A stretch of 64,000 bases of DNA from Casuarius casuarius (taxonomy: Eukaryota > Chordata > Aves > Casuariiformes > Casuariidae): assembly GCA_003342895.1 (NCBI GenBank), contig PTFA01000160.1:379388-443387 (forward strand), in the 5' to 3' direction. This document shows positions 12,501 to 25,200 of the stretch, one piece after another; positions within the stretch are counted from its first letter, which is position 1; each line of letters opens with the position of its first letter. The position numbers were made by a program, and so were the translations under genes. Under the pieces are notes generated by a model. The model searched no databases. It was not told the origin of the DNA and saw only the letters and a program-made list of their open reading frames with translations.

Positions 12501-15500
12501 AAGATATTGGGAAAACATTTTGATATGAAATAACAGGATCTCTAAAAACTTGTAAATACATGATACATTTCACTAGGAAATCGTATCTGTAAAATTACTG
12601 ATCTACTGTGGTGTTTACTAGTAACTGTTCCAAGGTTCTTAATAAAAAGGGAGCAGTGCATTTAGAAAGACATAACTCTTTATTAGAGATATCGTTTAAA
12701 ACTGTGAAGTTGTTTCTATTGTGTCATTCAAGTAGATGTGATTATATGAATTGAATGTGACACCTTATTCCAGGCTGGAAACTGGCAAATGGTTAAGTGA
12801 TGTTTTGTGAATATAATATGTAATAAGCTTTTAATTTTGAAGTATCTTATGAAAAAACAAAGTTTTCAAAACCTAACGTGTGAATATCTGGTATCATATA
12901 GACCCAGTAAGTCCACCTTTGTTTTGTTACTTCTGTATAGCGAGTATAATAGCTATTTTGTCTGTTAGTAAGAACTCTGCTTTACCAGTTGAGACGCTGA
13001 CTTCAGATGGGAGTAGGCGTGAATCAATGAACACTGAGTTCAATGAGAATCCTTGGGAGTTGGATTGGATCCAGGATGACTGCAGCACTGGTTTAGAAGA
13101 ATTTGGGTTGGAGAAAAGGGAAGGCCAATGTTTCAGTTTTCTAGAGGCTCTGCATTTTTACTATGTCAGGAAGTGAGGTCAGTCACAATCACTGTATACT
13201 GCAATTGTTTTCTGGAATGTTAGTCATTAAGATTTTCTGTTTTTCTTAGAAGCTTTTGTAGTGTGAGACTGTCAGTGGAAAATATTGCCTTTTCTAATAT
13301 GGTTAACATGATTAAACATATTACATTAGCACAACGTTGAATTACTCAAGAATACTTCTCGGGATACATTTTTAAAATGTGAAGTGGTTTTATTTGATTT
13401 AAAGGTCCTTAGTATTTTATTTTGTCATAACTATAAATAGCAAAACAGAATTGTTTTAAACTCCTTTAATATTGATCAAATAATCTGGAATTCAGCTTTC
13501 AAAACTATTGGTAAGCTTTTATACAAACTAATCCTCCTGGAAGTTTAAAAAATTTTATTCATAGTTACTGTATTAGAGCAAAATAGCGTAATTCAGAAAC
13601 AATTGTGAGTGTTCAGTGTAACGAGCAGTATGCATTACATTTATTGACTGCATTTCAAAGTGCACTGCAGAGTACTGAAACAAATTCAATTGTTAAGGCA
13701 TACGTAATCATTTTCACTTATTTGTGTTCCATGTTGAGACATTAGAATGAATTTTTTTCAGATATACTAAATGAATATGTACTCTGCTATGGGTTAGACT
13801 TCAATTAAAAATGGTTTGCTTTGTGGAATATGACAAAACATTTCAGGATTTTAGGTGCATTTGTTTTGAAAAAATAGCTTGAGCTACTGCTTTTAAAGAT
13901 TATTTCCAGTGTACATTTTTGTTAACTTCCAAGTGTGATATCCACTGTTACTTGTTTTTGGCTTTGCTAAAGCAGTACTTCTGAAGGTTTGTTTCTGAGA
14001 TGGTCAAATCACTGTTTTTATTAATGGCTATTTAATTCATCCTTCCGTTCAGCCAGAGATTGGAAATGACCTTTTGCTGATGTGTGCTAGAAATCACGTA
14101 AAGAAATGAATCGGGCAAGAAGTACGCTTGCAAAATCTAACCTTTCTAAAAGTTAATCTATTTAATTTCATATTAACTCAAAAGCCTCCAATGCATGGTG
14201 ACAAAGCCCCACAAGATGCATCTACAAATTATGTAATTGATGCATAGATAATGATTCACTAATTCTCAGTATATTCTTTTGCAACATTGAAAACTGCAGA
14301 ATTTGCTTTTGTCCCTGATGCTTGCAGAGGAAATTTATTTCTTGTTTCAGATTTATTTATCTGGAATTTCAGAGTTTGTGTATTAGGTCATCTTTAATGT
14401 CAGACATAGCCTGTGAATTTTCAGTGCAAATGCTTTTCTTTTTCCCATGCCCAATCTGGACAGTAGATAGTGATGATAAACTTTAAACTCCTAGCTACCA
14501 AGAATAGAGCCTAGAAAAAAGCAATCTGAGCATCTACTACCAGGCATGTAACAGAGTTAACTCACCTTCAGGGGGTTGAATCAAGAAGCTTTCTGATTCA
14601 GTTCTCCCTGAAAGTTCTTGGACCACGAACAACTTGCCAGCTGGATTTGCCTGGGGAAGCTGTGAGACTTGGTAGGACTTTGACTGTGGGCACTGTGGAT
14701 GGAGATTTGTCCAGGATCCTCGCTTCTGCCTTTCTTCCCGCACAGTGGCTGCTTCCTCTCTTCAGTAGCAGCTGCCTTCCTCCCTCTGCAGCCACAAAGC
14801 TGCATCACTGATCCTGCAGCTGCTTTAAGTGGTAAGAGTTGGGGGCTGAGGTGGAGGACAAGAGGGCTGGATTCCTTGCTGCACCTAGACTGGCAGTAGA
14901 AGAGGGTGTAGGTAGTGAAAATAAAAACTTTTGATGCACTGCATGAGTTTTTAGTTGAATTTGTTATTATGAACCAATAGTTGGATTTTTTTTCTCCTGT
15001 TTCAGTTCAACTTCAGAAATATTTGACCTAGAACTTCAAGCTCAAACTTGAGCTTGAACAATGGTTCAAATCAAGACCCAGTTAAAGAAAAAAATGTTCC
15101 TAATGGTTTGTGGTTCTAATTCATTCTCTGCGATTTCATGTTATGTTTAATTAGTGTAACTGCCAGACAAAACTTTGTCAGTAACATTTCACCATTGATT
15201 ATTTCCTAGTATTTTTGAAGAACATATACTAGCACTACAGAGCAGCAACACAGCTTATGCAGAACAATACTGGTGGATACAAGAATGAGAAAGTTAATGA
15301 AGGAAGCTAAATAACACCTTTTAATTTCTGGGGGAGAAGACAGGAGTTTGAGCAGATTTCCTGCCTTCCCTCAAAACTCATCCTAATGAAAATGACACAA
15401 TAAATACTTTGAAGTAAATCTAGTAGCATTTTGAGAATGAAATTGGCCACTCTGACATGTGATCTTGCTCTACTAGGAAGTCTTGACTCTTTCAAGAGGA

Positions 15501-17033
15501 TGTTAAGTCATCACTTCTGTTGGGTTTTGAATCTTCTCTTCTGGCTAAGTAGCTTGAAAATGTTTCCAAGCAAAAAAAATCTATTGAAATAAAATCCTAT
15601 CCCCAGCAACATCTTACGCCCAAACATGAATTGACCTCCAAATAAACTCTCAGGGCAGAAATGGCTTTTCAAGAAAGATTAATAATTTTTGTTTCTTTCC
15701 AGGGAATTTTGCTGAGTATGCAACAGCTCTTCAAGGATTCACTTGTATTTATCCAAATACCCCCTACTTGGAATGAAATGGAGACTTGGGAGTGGGGGTC
15801 TGTGGGTATCATGTTCTGGTGTGCTGTTTCTCTGGAAAAGTTTTACCTATTAACCTGGTGAGGGGTTGAGTCCCATGTTTGCTTTCCAGCAGAGATGATA
15901 CCTTTGAGTGCAGCAATTGTTTTGCTGCCCCTTTATCAGTATTTTCAACAAGTGAAGCAAAATCTATCAGTATACAGTGGCATCTTCCAGTATTTTGTTC
16001 ACTTTCAGCCATCTGAACTCAGCTGTACAGCAAAGTTACGTTTTTGGAGTCAGACGAAACTGCCCAAGACTTGTTAAAATGGTCTCATTTATGCTAGTAC
16101 TTCCATTTTCTCTGACCATATGGAGGGTCCAAAAAAAACATGAAGTTATTCACTGTTTTTTGAAATTGTCATTAACCATATTTGTTTAATAATATTCAAT
16201 GTGTAAGTTCTTCATCTGAAAAATTCAAAGTTGCAGCACTAAATAAAATACAGCCGTGTGTATATATAGCTATAAATATAAATACTATCTGTGTAATTAG
16301 GAAATAGATTCAGGATCTTAAACAAGCATGTAGAGTTTGATCTCTTATGCTTGATTACTTATTTTTATGTGACAGTAATAGGACATTTACAAATTACAAC
16401 AATGGAAGCAAGCACTGTTCAGCGTAAGATGCAGCAGGAGTTTTATTATCTGAAGATTTAAGGTAGATGTATTCTCAGGGTGTATTGTGGTTTAGTTCAG
16501 ATCAGGGGAGCGTGTGTTGGAAGCAAGTCTTCCAGTTGTTTCCACCTAACACATCTTTGCCTCGCAGAGCACTCTCAGTGCCTCCAGACTGGATTCCTTG
16601 CAAATGAGACTGATCCGGAGGAAGCGTTGCAGGAGGACGCGTAGCGCAGTCCCCACTGCGTTCCTGCATGGGACTCCGGTCTGCGGGACCAGAGCAGAGT
16701 CACTCCACTCTCCCACCCTGCAGCAGGGCAGTGTGAATGCAGGTTTCGGCACCAGCTGCTCTGCTCTGCAGAGCCGTGCTGACTGCACTACGCTGCTTGC
16801 TGATGCAGGCAAAGCCTCAGAGGATTGGTGTGGTAGTGTAGAGACCAGGATAGAAACTTTAAACGTTTATTTAAAGTTGCAGGTGGTATTGGGACTTGTT
16901 TCAGAACATGTTTTTCTGCAGCTGGTTATTTTAGTTAGTTGAACAGCTGAATGCATATTTAGTAGCTCTCTGGTGAAGGGTTTTCCCCTTTATGTTAGGT
17001 GCTAATTTCTCTTGTCTTTGAGGTTCTTAGATT

Positions 17034-17046
17034 GGGGGGGGGGGGG
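17034..17046 (+). repeat. 13-G homopolymer run
   Basis: Thirteen consecutive G lie in intron 1, followed by TG/CA-rich sequence. The length is prone to polymerase slippage and to assembly error. Confidence 0.95.
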
Positions 17047-19073
17047 AGACCACAAGTATGTGTGTGTGTGCACATGCATGGACACACACATATGTATAGA
17101 AGTTAAGTATTCTCAGTCTGCTTGTGTATACCAAATTCCTATTAGAGGAACAATTTCTCTCAAGATTTGGTCAGAAGCCTCTAAAAAAGAGCTGTAGTGG
17201 AAGAAACTACTGTCTTAATTTTATCATAGTGACTAGTGATGTTACAATACAGGTATTTTTAAGTGGAGTAGTTTATACGATCCGATGAGTACATTTCCTT
17301 GGCAGCAGCAGTTCAGAATCTGGCAAACGGATGGAAGATTATTTTATTCAAGAAACAAATAACATGCTAAGATAGTTAAGTATATTTAAGACAAACCTGA
17401 TTCAAATTTAAACTTCAGAGGTCATGTCTAGCCCTTGCACCTGTGCAGTGGTATTTGATCTCTTAAAATACTGTTACTGGAGCAGACCTGGGAAACAACT
17501 GGTGTGCAGGAGGAGCTTGTTTCTTTGGCGGTGTTGGGTATTTCATAATCTTGAGTTTTGTGGCTTTGTGACTGTATCAGTTATTTTGGGATGCTTCTGC
17601 GAATGAGAGAGAATATGTTTTTAAGGACAGATACAGCCAGTCTCTTTACCGTGTTAATACCAGAAGAAATCCTTCTAAAGTTTATCGGAGATGCTTTCTG
17701 AATGGAATGAGTTATCACCAGAAAAAATGGTGACAGTCAGGCTATGATATTTCTCCCACTGTTGCTAGCTAATCTGTTAAAGATGCAGTCCTACAAGTGC
17801 AGAATTAATCAGGAATTTTCCGTCTCCTCCCCTCCACCCCACCACTGTTGTTTCCATATTGGTTATATGGAGCTGAATGAGATCTCAGCAGTTGTGTATA
17901 GATTAACTCAGTTTATGCACAGTTTAGGGTTTCGTTTGTTTGTTTTTGTTATTTTTTATAAGTGTAATGAATTGGAATATCCTAAATGCACTTTGGTCTT
18001 CATCTGGGTTATAGGAGGTAACAGGAAGGGAGAAGGAAATGTCAGCATTTCCTGCATCCTGTTATCTTGTGCTTTTTATGGACGCTGAATTAACGATACA
18101 CTGAAAATTCTTTAACAGTTGGATCGTATTTTGACTTACTGTAATTATAGACTGTACAGTAAAAGCTTGGGAACGATACAGTGCTTTTCCATTTACCAGT
18201 CTCCATGATACTCAGTTAAACGTGTTTTTCAAAGGTCTCTACTCTTTCTCTTATATTGCCCTAAGTTTTGTTTTCACTGTGTCAGACTTCTGTATTAATA
18301 ACATGTCGCATCAATGGGGAAATTGCAGTACTTTTTTTATACATGGACATTCAGTCCATGAGGTGATTATGTGAATTATTTGTCCTAAAACTTAGGTTCT
18401 GGAGTATAAACAATTTAGAAACTGTAACTGTAAATTTAAAAAAATGAGGTGCTGCGTAAGTGTAAATTATGCTACTATGTAATTGCATCACCTCTAAGGA
18501 GAATTTTTGATTTTTGTCAGTATATCACTCATGAAGTGTTGAGCTGAATGTGCATGATATGTGTTTCGAGAACATATTTTTGGAAGAAGAATGTGTATTG
18601 CTTAAATGCAGTACTTAAAATGGAAAGCAGGAGCATATCTTAGACTCTGTGGGTATATTCCATTATAAGGAACTTGGATATAGGATCAGTGATTCCCCCC
18701 GTGCTTCTAAAACTGTCAGTTTGCACATGTTTTAAAATGTGCAGTGAAGCTATAACTGGATGTTTTGCAGTAACTTCTGCCTCCAATTGAAGTCATTTTA
18801 TTTGAAAACTTTTGGGGAGAGTTATGAAGTATTGAAATCTGATGATACTTTGCACCTAGAGTTTTCAGATATTCCTGAATTGTTGTCATTAAACGATTCC
18901 ACTAATGTCACAGTGAACGTGTTTGACTTTCTTTTGTGGGGAAGAAAAAAACCCAATGTCCTTAAGGAACTGATGTGTTTATCTTCTGATATGTCAGTAC
19001 CAACTTTGGCGAAAAAAAAAAGCTATTTTTAGGGGGAGACAAGTCTAATATTGGCCCTCTCTTTTTGTTTTAG

Positions 19074-19116
19074 CAGGCAGTTAATGTGAGCAATTGTCGA
19101 TGAATGATTTCCAGAC
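19074..19116 (+). promoter_or_regulatory. FNDC3C1: 5'UTR part of FNDC3C exon 2, with an overlapping upstream ORF
   Basis: A pyrimidine tract ends in 'tagcaggcag', giving three possible acceptor AGs (exon starting at 19074, 19077 or 19081); the choice changes only the 5'UTR. An upstream ATG at 19100 opens a 7-codon frame ending at TGA 19118-19120, overlapping the main start. A second upstream ATG at 19104 is in another frame. A TGA at 19105-19107 is in frame with the main ATG, fixing the N terminus downstream of it. Confidence 0.7.
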
Positions 19117-19212
19117 ATGATGGCCGACCAGCCGCCTCCATTAGAAGCTACACCTCTATTGAATGAAGTGCCACTTCTACCTCATATGGTTAATGGGGAC
19201 AGCATACAACAG
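19117..19212 (+). CDS. FNDC3C1: FNDC3C exon 2 (first coding exon, residues 1-32)
   Basis: The exon begins at tandem ATGs (19117 and 19120). The start MMADQPPPLEATPLLNEV and the segment LPHMVNGDSIQQ match the FNDC3 N terminus, nearer to FNDC3B. It ends at CAG 19212 and is followed by gcaagta, a GC donor, which is the only junction that keeps the frame into VILVQVNPGE. Confidence 0.93.
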
Positions 19213-22200
19213 GCAAGTAAATCTGTTCAACTTTCATACAAGCCATGTTATTCCACGGCTGTAGTGGTAGTAGGGAGATAAAAAAAACTGTCTTACAACT
19301 TTTTTGATAATTGAAAGAGGAGGAGGTTTGAAAGAAAGCAACTATGGTACTGATTTAGAAGCTGGAAGAGCATTCTCAGCACTAATATCATCAGTAAAAT
19401 AGCAGTCTCAATGTTAAGAGGAAGAAAATTGTTAAACACTAATGTAGTGGAAATGTTAAAAGATACATGTAGTGGAAATGTTAAAAGATACATGTAAATT
19501 GAAAGGAAGGTTTGTGATACGCATTTAAGTGCTGTAAAATTAAACTACAAAACTAAAGAATACAAGAAAAACTGTAATATAGGATTTAATATTTAATAAA
19601 GCACTAAGGTTCGAAGTCTCTGTTTAAAGCTCATATAACCTAATCGGCAAAGTCTAGAAAGTGGCTGCAGTACTCTGAACTGAGAAGTATATGGAAAGGA
19701 GACGCAGAAGACAGGAAAGACCTCTGGTTTCCTGATATTAGATATCTTCATTAATAATTACAGTGCACTGATGAAACTTGAGTATGTTTAGTTGACACTT
19801 CAGAATTTTATTGGACACAACCATTCAAAAATACCTCCTATGATTAGAAATGCAGGCAAAAGTGAAGGTAAAGCATTTTGAGTGAAGTAGAAGATAGTAC
19901 ACAGGTGTTGGTAAACTAGAAGTAAACTTACTCTTTGACCGTAAAAGATGACTGCCTTGTACCACAAATGCTGAGGTATCTTCCCATAGCTGGGAAATAG
20001 ACTTCTAATGTGCATTCAGATATATTACAAACTTCTTGATATTTTAACTTTGGATCTTAATTAAGAAGCATCTTCCCCCTGCCCCAACTGTTGCAAATGT
20101 CACTGTTCAGGTGGGAAAGACTGGTTTCTTTTAAAAAGAACGAAATAGCCATTTGTTGGCAGGAATAACAAAAGAAAACATAAATTTGAAAGCTTTACGT
20201 GTCCAGGGTTAAATAATCATTTTGTTGAAGCAAGTAAAAAAACTGCCTATTGCTTTAATCTGATGAGGATATGACTTTAAGAAAGTAAGTATTTGACGAT
20301 AATTTCATTAGGAGTTAACGGGTTAATCTAAAAGGGAAAGTTACATAAAAGTTTCCAGAACATAAGAACTGTCATGGGGAATAATTGTAAAGGGTAACAA
20401 CGAAGACCTTGGCATACTTGAACGTACAATGGACAAACAGGGTACCATAAAGTAATCCTGAATTGTTGAAGGTCTAGTAAACCATAAATGTGGGAAAGTT
20501 TTAAATGAGATTTCCTTTCCTTTGTTACTGTTACAGTAGGGGAAAGAGAAGAGGTTTATGTTGTTTTGATTGTAGTATACTACTTTGTGAAAATGGTAGG
20601 CTTTATTTAAAAAAAAAAAAAGTGAGGAATGAGTGTATTCTACTTTTTTTTCCCTCAAACTTTAAAGATACAAGTACAATGACTGTGTTTTGTAATAGGC
20701 AAAACTAAAGAGCGTCTACGCCAGTTCTGAAGTTCTGGCATTAGCAACATGAAATTTTAGACGCTGACCAGCCGTGAGGTTATACAGTAGCTAGTGTTTC
20801 ATGTTACACAAGAAAGGTAGATCGAGTAGGTCCAGTTGGAGGCCAGCTCCATAGCTATGTGTTTGTGTAGATTGGTATGTATAATACTAGTGTGTGTTGA
20901 ATGACACAAAGAAGGTGACAGTCATTGAAATTTTCAGAACCTGATGGAGAACTGTTTGCAATCAAGGTGGCGTAAAAAGGATGAGTTGGAGATGCACAGA
21001 GAGAAAATCGCATTTGAAGAGTAGACCTGAAGACTGATAGTCTCCAAAACTTGTAACTGAGTTGTTTTGAAAATAATGAATACATCTGTCTAGTGAAAAT
21101 TGGTCCATCTATCTTCCCCCCGGGGGGGGGGGGGGGTGGTGTCATGTTATTGTACCACCATTTCTCATTCTAGCACCCCCATATATAAACAATCATGTCA
21201 TGTTGCCATCCTTTGGTTACCTAACAAATATACTTGCCACTTTTGTTTGCTGCGCTTCCTCTAGAGCAGAGAGGCTTTTATTAGCCAGAGTCTCTCATTT
21301 GGAAGTTTGCTTTTAAATAGAGTATTAATTTAGAAGCTTTATTTATGCATATTTTTTAATTATTTTCCTGCCAGTGCTATAAAGGACAGGCTAATTATGA
21401 AGTATTATGTAGTGTTTTTGTTTTCAGAAATAAAACTTGCACTGTTTGGCAGGTCAGTTCAAACAGTCACATGCAGCATCCAGTTGATTAGTTTGATTTC
21501 ACATAAAATTTAAGTAGGTTGGAAGTTTCCTGGAAGTTTCTTGTTCTGAAAGAACTCAAGCAGTGGAAATAGTGCGAATAACTGGTAAAAGCAAAACAAG
21601 GACCAGTGCTTTGAAGTAGCTTCCAAACTCTGCTGATCCCACTGATTCCGAAATATTTTGCAAGACACCTGAAGGTGTTAACGTTACTGTGAATCCTAGC
21701 CCTGCTCTGTCTTCTGACTTGGCTTACACTGACTCATTAGAAACACTCAAGCTTCCCAGAAATTTTCCTTGATGGAAGGTAGATGGAACTGCATCTGCTT
21801 CATTAATTACCGTGAGTCATTCCTCCAAGACATTGCCCTCATCGCATTCCTGAAATTCCAGTCTCTGAACTGCTCTGCAGTAGTGTGGTTACACCACTTA
21901 CTTGTGAGCCTTTTAGCTGGGTTCGGTTAATAGTTTCCTGATATAGTAGAATCTGGCTGTAAAGTTCTTGTAGTAGAGTTGCTGATATGTTACAATAAAA
22001 CTGAAGCACATGTTATAAATGGGGCTGAATGAGGCGATAGTTTCTAATTTCTGTTGTCCAGCACAAGCAAAATGATGATTTAGACTGCCTGAGGAAAAAT
22101 TTTGGCAGACATTTGCATTGATTTCTGTGGAAGTGAATATGATCATGTTCAGCTGATCTGATGAACCTTACTGTTTGTTGTATGGCTGTAACTACAGGGT

Positions 22201-25200
22201 CACACAAACGCGTGAGAAAATGCATCTGACCTTTCGAGAGCTGTAGAGAAGTGCTAGATATCTGCTTTACTGCCTCTTTCAGCCTCCAGAGGACTGCATA
22301 CTTTTGTTAAGTTAATTGATAGCATCAGAGAATATATTTTCCAACATGCTTTCAATGAAAAAACATGTTTGAGTTTTGGGCAAAGCATCTTTTTATGTTT
22401 GTGTGTGTGTATGTATATACACATGAATATTATTTGTGTGTGTATGTATGTATATATACATGCATGTAACTGTGTGTATATATATGTGTATGTATATATA
22501 TACACGTTTGTTTGTTTGGTCAGAGTCCTGACTTTGTCATTTTAGCTTCAAAACTGAAATAATCTCGTAGCGAAAGCTTGGAAAGCAAGATGAATCTTAG
22601 ATAATTTAGTGTTTCAGTAAAAGAAGAAATGTCAGAATGAAAAATATTGAAAATAACAGCTAACTATTTCAGGTATATCAAGGGAAGAACTGTTGGTAGT
22701 AATCAGAAAAAAATACTAAAAATGCAAAATTAAAAAATTTATATCAGAGCCTGAGGGGAGTTTATTCTACTTGTCAGTGTTCTTAAACTTGCCCTTTTTA
22801 TACTGTCTAAGAATGTCAAGATCTGTATTGTTTGAATCTAATGTGTAAGTATAAAGGAAAGGTTTTTCTCAAGTAATCTCTAAAATTAAAAAAAAACATT
22901 TTTTTGTGTGTTTTGGTTTTTACAGGTTATTCTTGTGCAGGTAAACCCAGGTGAAACTTTTACAATTACAACTGAAGATGGGCACGTTCAGTGTATTCAA
23001 GGTAAAAGAAAGACTGAAGTACTGAATCTAAATATTTGACTTATTCTGCAGATATCACAGAATTACTACGAGCAGTTGTTTCTATAATGTCAAATGTGTT
23101 TTTAGATTTTCTGCAATGCAATAAATTAGATCTTTTAGTTTGTACTTTAAACACAAATGAAACAGCACTGGGAAATTGCCCAGCTTCCTTGCCTTTCTGC
23201 AGACTTTGCTGCCAATTTATAAAAGGCTGGCATTTCAGCCATTTTCATAAATAATAATTTGTGTATAACTGTCATCTCTGAGTTGTAATGCATGAATTTG
23301 TGTGATTTAATCCACGCTACCATAAACAACTTTAATAGACACTGGGTGACCCTACCTTAATGTAAGGTAGTGGCATTAGCAGTCTGCTCATATTGAGGGA
23401 AGCATTAATACCCTCTCTGTGTGGCTACAGAGTGACAGAACTGCAAATTTAAGACGTGGTTTAAAATATCCCCTGTAAGTCAGGTTGAATTTATCATCAC
23501 TTCCGTTTTTGGAATATTTTTCACTGTTCCAAGTGATATTATATAAAATGTGTCCATTCTACTTTCATCGGATCTCTGAGAGGAATACTTATTTCAGCTT
23601 GATGTGAAAGATAATACATTCTCATTAAAACAAAATGATAGCTCAGTTGTTGGCATTACTATATTGTGAATGTTGTCACTACAGACTTTTAACTGTGTCA
23701 CTATGTAAGAACTAAAACTTATCTGTGCTAGTTTTTGTACAATTAAAGAAATGTTGTCTGTGTAAGTGTGGAGGTTGGGATAAATCTAATCTGTTCTTTT
23801 TGTAAAATAAACGTGTACAGCTACACTTACCTAAAACTCTGGGTGCTTCCTGAAAGTTATGAGATTATATGTAATGGATATTATGAGTGGGAAGACGGGT
23901 TGGCCTTGGTGACATAAATTACATCATTTTTCTTGATGAAAACTTGGTAGAGTCACCGAGTTTCTTTCCTAACTGACTTTTTGCTGGGTAGTTTGAGCCT
24001 TGCTTCTAAATCTACTTGTCTAAAAGTAGATCCATAAATATGGATTTGGATGTAGATGCTGATTTTTTCATCTATATACCCACTTTCATAAACCAAAGCG
24101 AACTAATATATTTGAAAGAAGTTGCCTCTAAAATGTATAAAAGCCTTGTGTGATAGAAAAGTGGCACTTTCTGACTTTTCAGGTCCAGCACACGTTCCTA
24201 TGATGTCACCAAATGGTTCTATGCCTCCCATATTTGTGCCTCCTGGTTATGTATCTCAGGTAAATGTTAATTTATTCTTACATTTAAGTGTACTTGTGGT
24301 TGTGGCTTTTTTAACAGTAAAGATATTGATTATTTTATCTGTAACAGCTGTTAAAAGAAAGTCTTAATTTTTTCCATTGAACTTACCAAATATTGAACGT
24401 ATCTTGATGTAGGCTTTGTCACCTTGTCACTTAGTAAAATTCAATCAGGATATATATATTTTTTTTCATTCAATACTACTAAGCCATGAAAGGTTGCTTT
24501 TAGTAAGACCACAGATGGCTCTGAGTTGGCTCTCTGAGCTCCATTAGCACTTGATTTTTCTGCAGTCCTGTTTCCAAAGTGAAAGTAGGTGCTTAGATTG
24601 TATGAACATCATAGTTCACCGTAGGCTGTGAAGTATCAGAGGACTGGGGAGTGTGGGTTGTGCTTAGCTCTGCTAGAAACAGTCTGGTGCGAGCACAGCT
24701 AATGGATAGTGTGCACGCTATGCATATGAGACTCATGTTTCCTATTTTGAGGTTATATGGGCCTTATGCCAGTATCATTGTCTTTCATGCATCAGATCTT
24801 CTCCCCACCCCGCCCAGGACAGCATAAGATATTTCTCTTAGTATCTTCTCATAATTCATAATTTTTTAATTCTTGTATAACGCTACTTATCAAAGGTTTT
24901 CAATGCCCATTTCTTTGTAACTCTGGTCTCTCTAAAATTCAGCAAAAGACTCAGCTATTATAGCAGAAGTGTCAATGCTAGTGATTTATGCCTATGAAAA
25001 CAGCAAGACTCTGGGCTCCTTTCCTAGCTTTACTTTTCCATTCTCACTCATTTTCCACTCTTCTACATTCTTCTTAAGTCATGAGAGCTCAGACCTGCAT
25101 GTGGTATTTGAAGTGTTATCAGAGATATTTGAAGTTACCAGTTTGATTTACTTTTAAATTAACACATTTTAAAAAGAAAATAATTTAAAAAAATTTAAAT

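Larger units (their letters stand above)
481..19073 (+). other. FNDC3C1: FNDC3C intron 1 (about 18.6 kb)
   Basis: This is AT-rich sequence with no coding exon I can support. It holds two MIR fragments (about 797-945 and 11505-11620), one CR1 fragment (12152-12500), a long hairpin (2320-2423), a short palindrome (15035-15058), two GC-richer patches (14540-14900 and 16540-16840) and a 13-G run (17034-17046). The rest shows homopolymer tracts and unremarkable unique sequence. Confidence 0.7.
19213..22925 (+). other. FNDC3C1: FNDC3C intron 2, GC-AG type
   Basis: The 5' end reads CAG|gcaagta and the 3' end tttttacag. It contains a 25-bp perfect tandem duplication (19442-19491), a C6-G15 run (21116-21136) and a TG/TATA-rich microsatellite (22396-22505). 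No exon is recognised inside. Confidence 0.8.

Noticed and set aside
12880..13176. 98-codon ORF in intron 1
   Set aside because: No recognisable domain and no splice signals; AT-rich chance frame.
18760..19032. 90-codon ORF just upstream of FNDC3C exon 2
   Set aside because: No acceptor/donor pair links it to exon 2, and no FNDC3 protein has such an N terminus; likely chance.
22254..22505. 83-codon - strand ORF rich in Tyr/Ile/Thr
   Set aside because: Translation of the TG/TA microsatellite.
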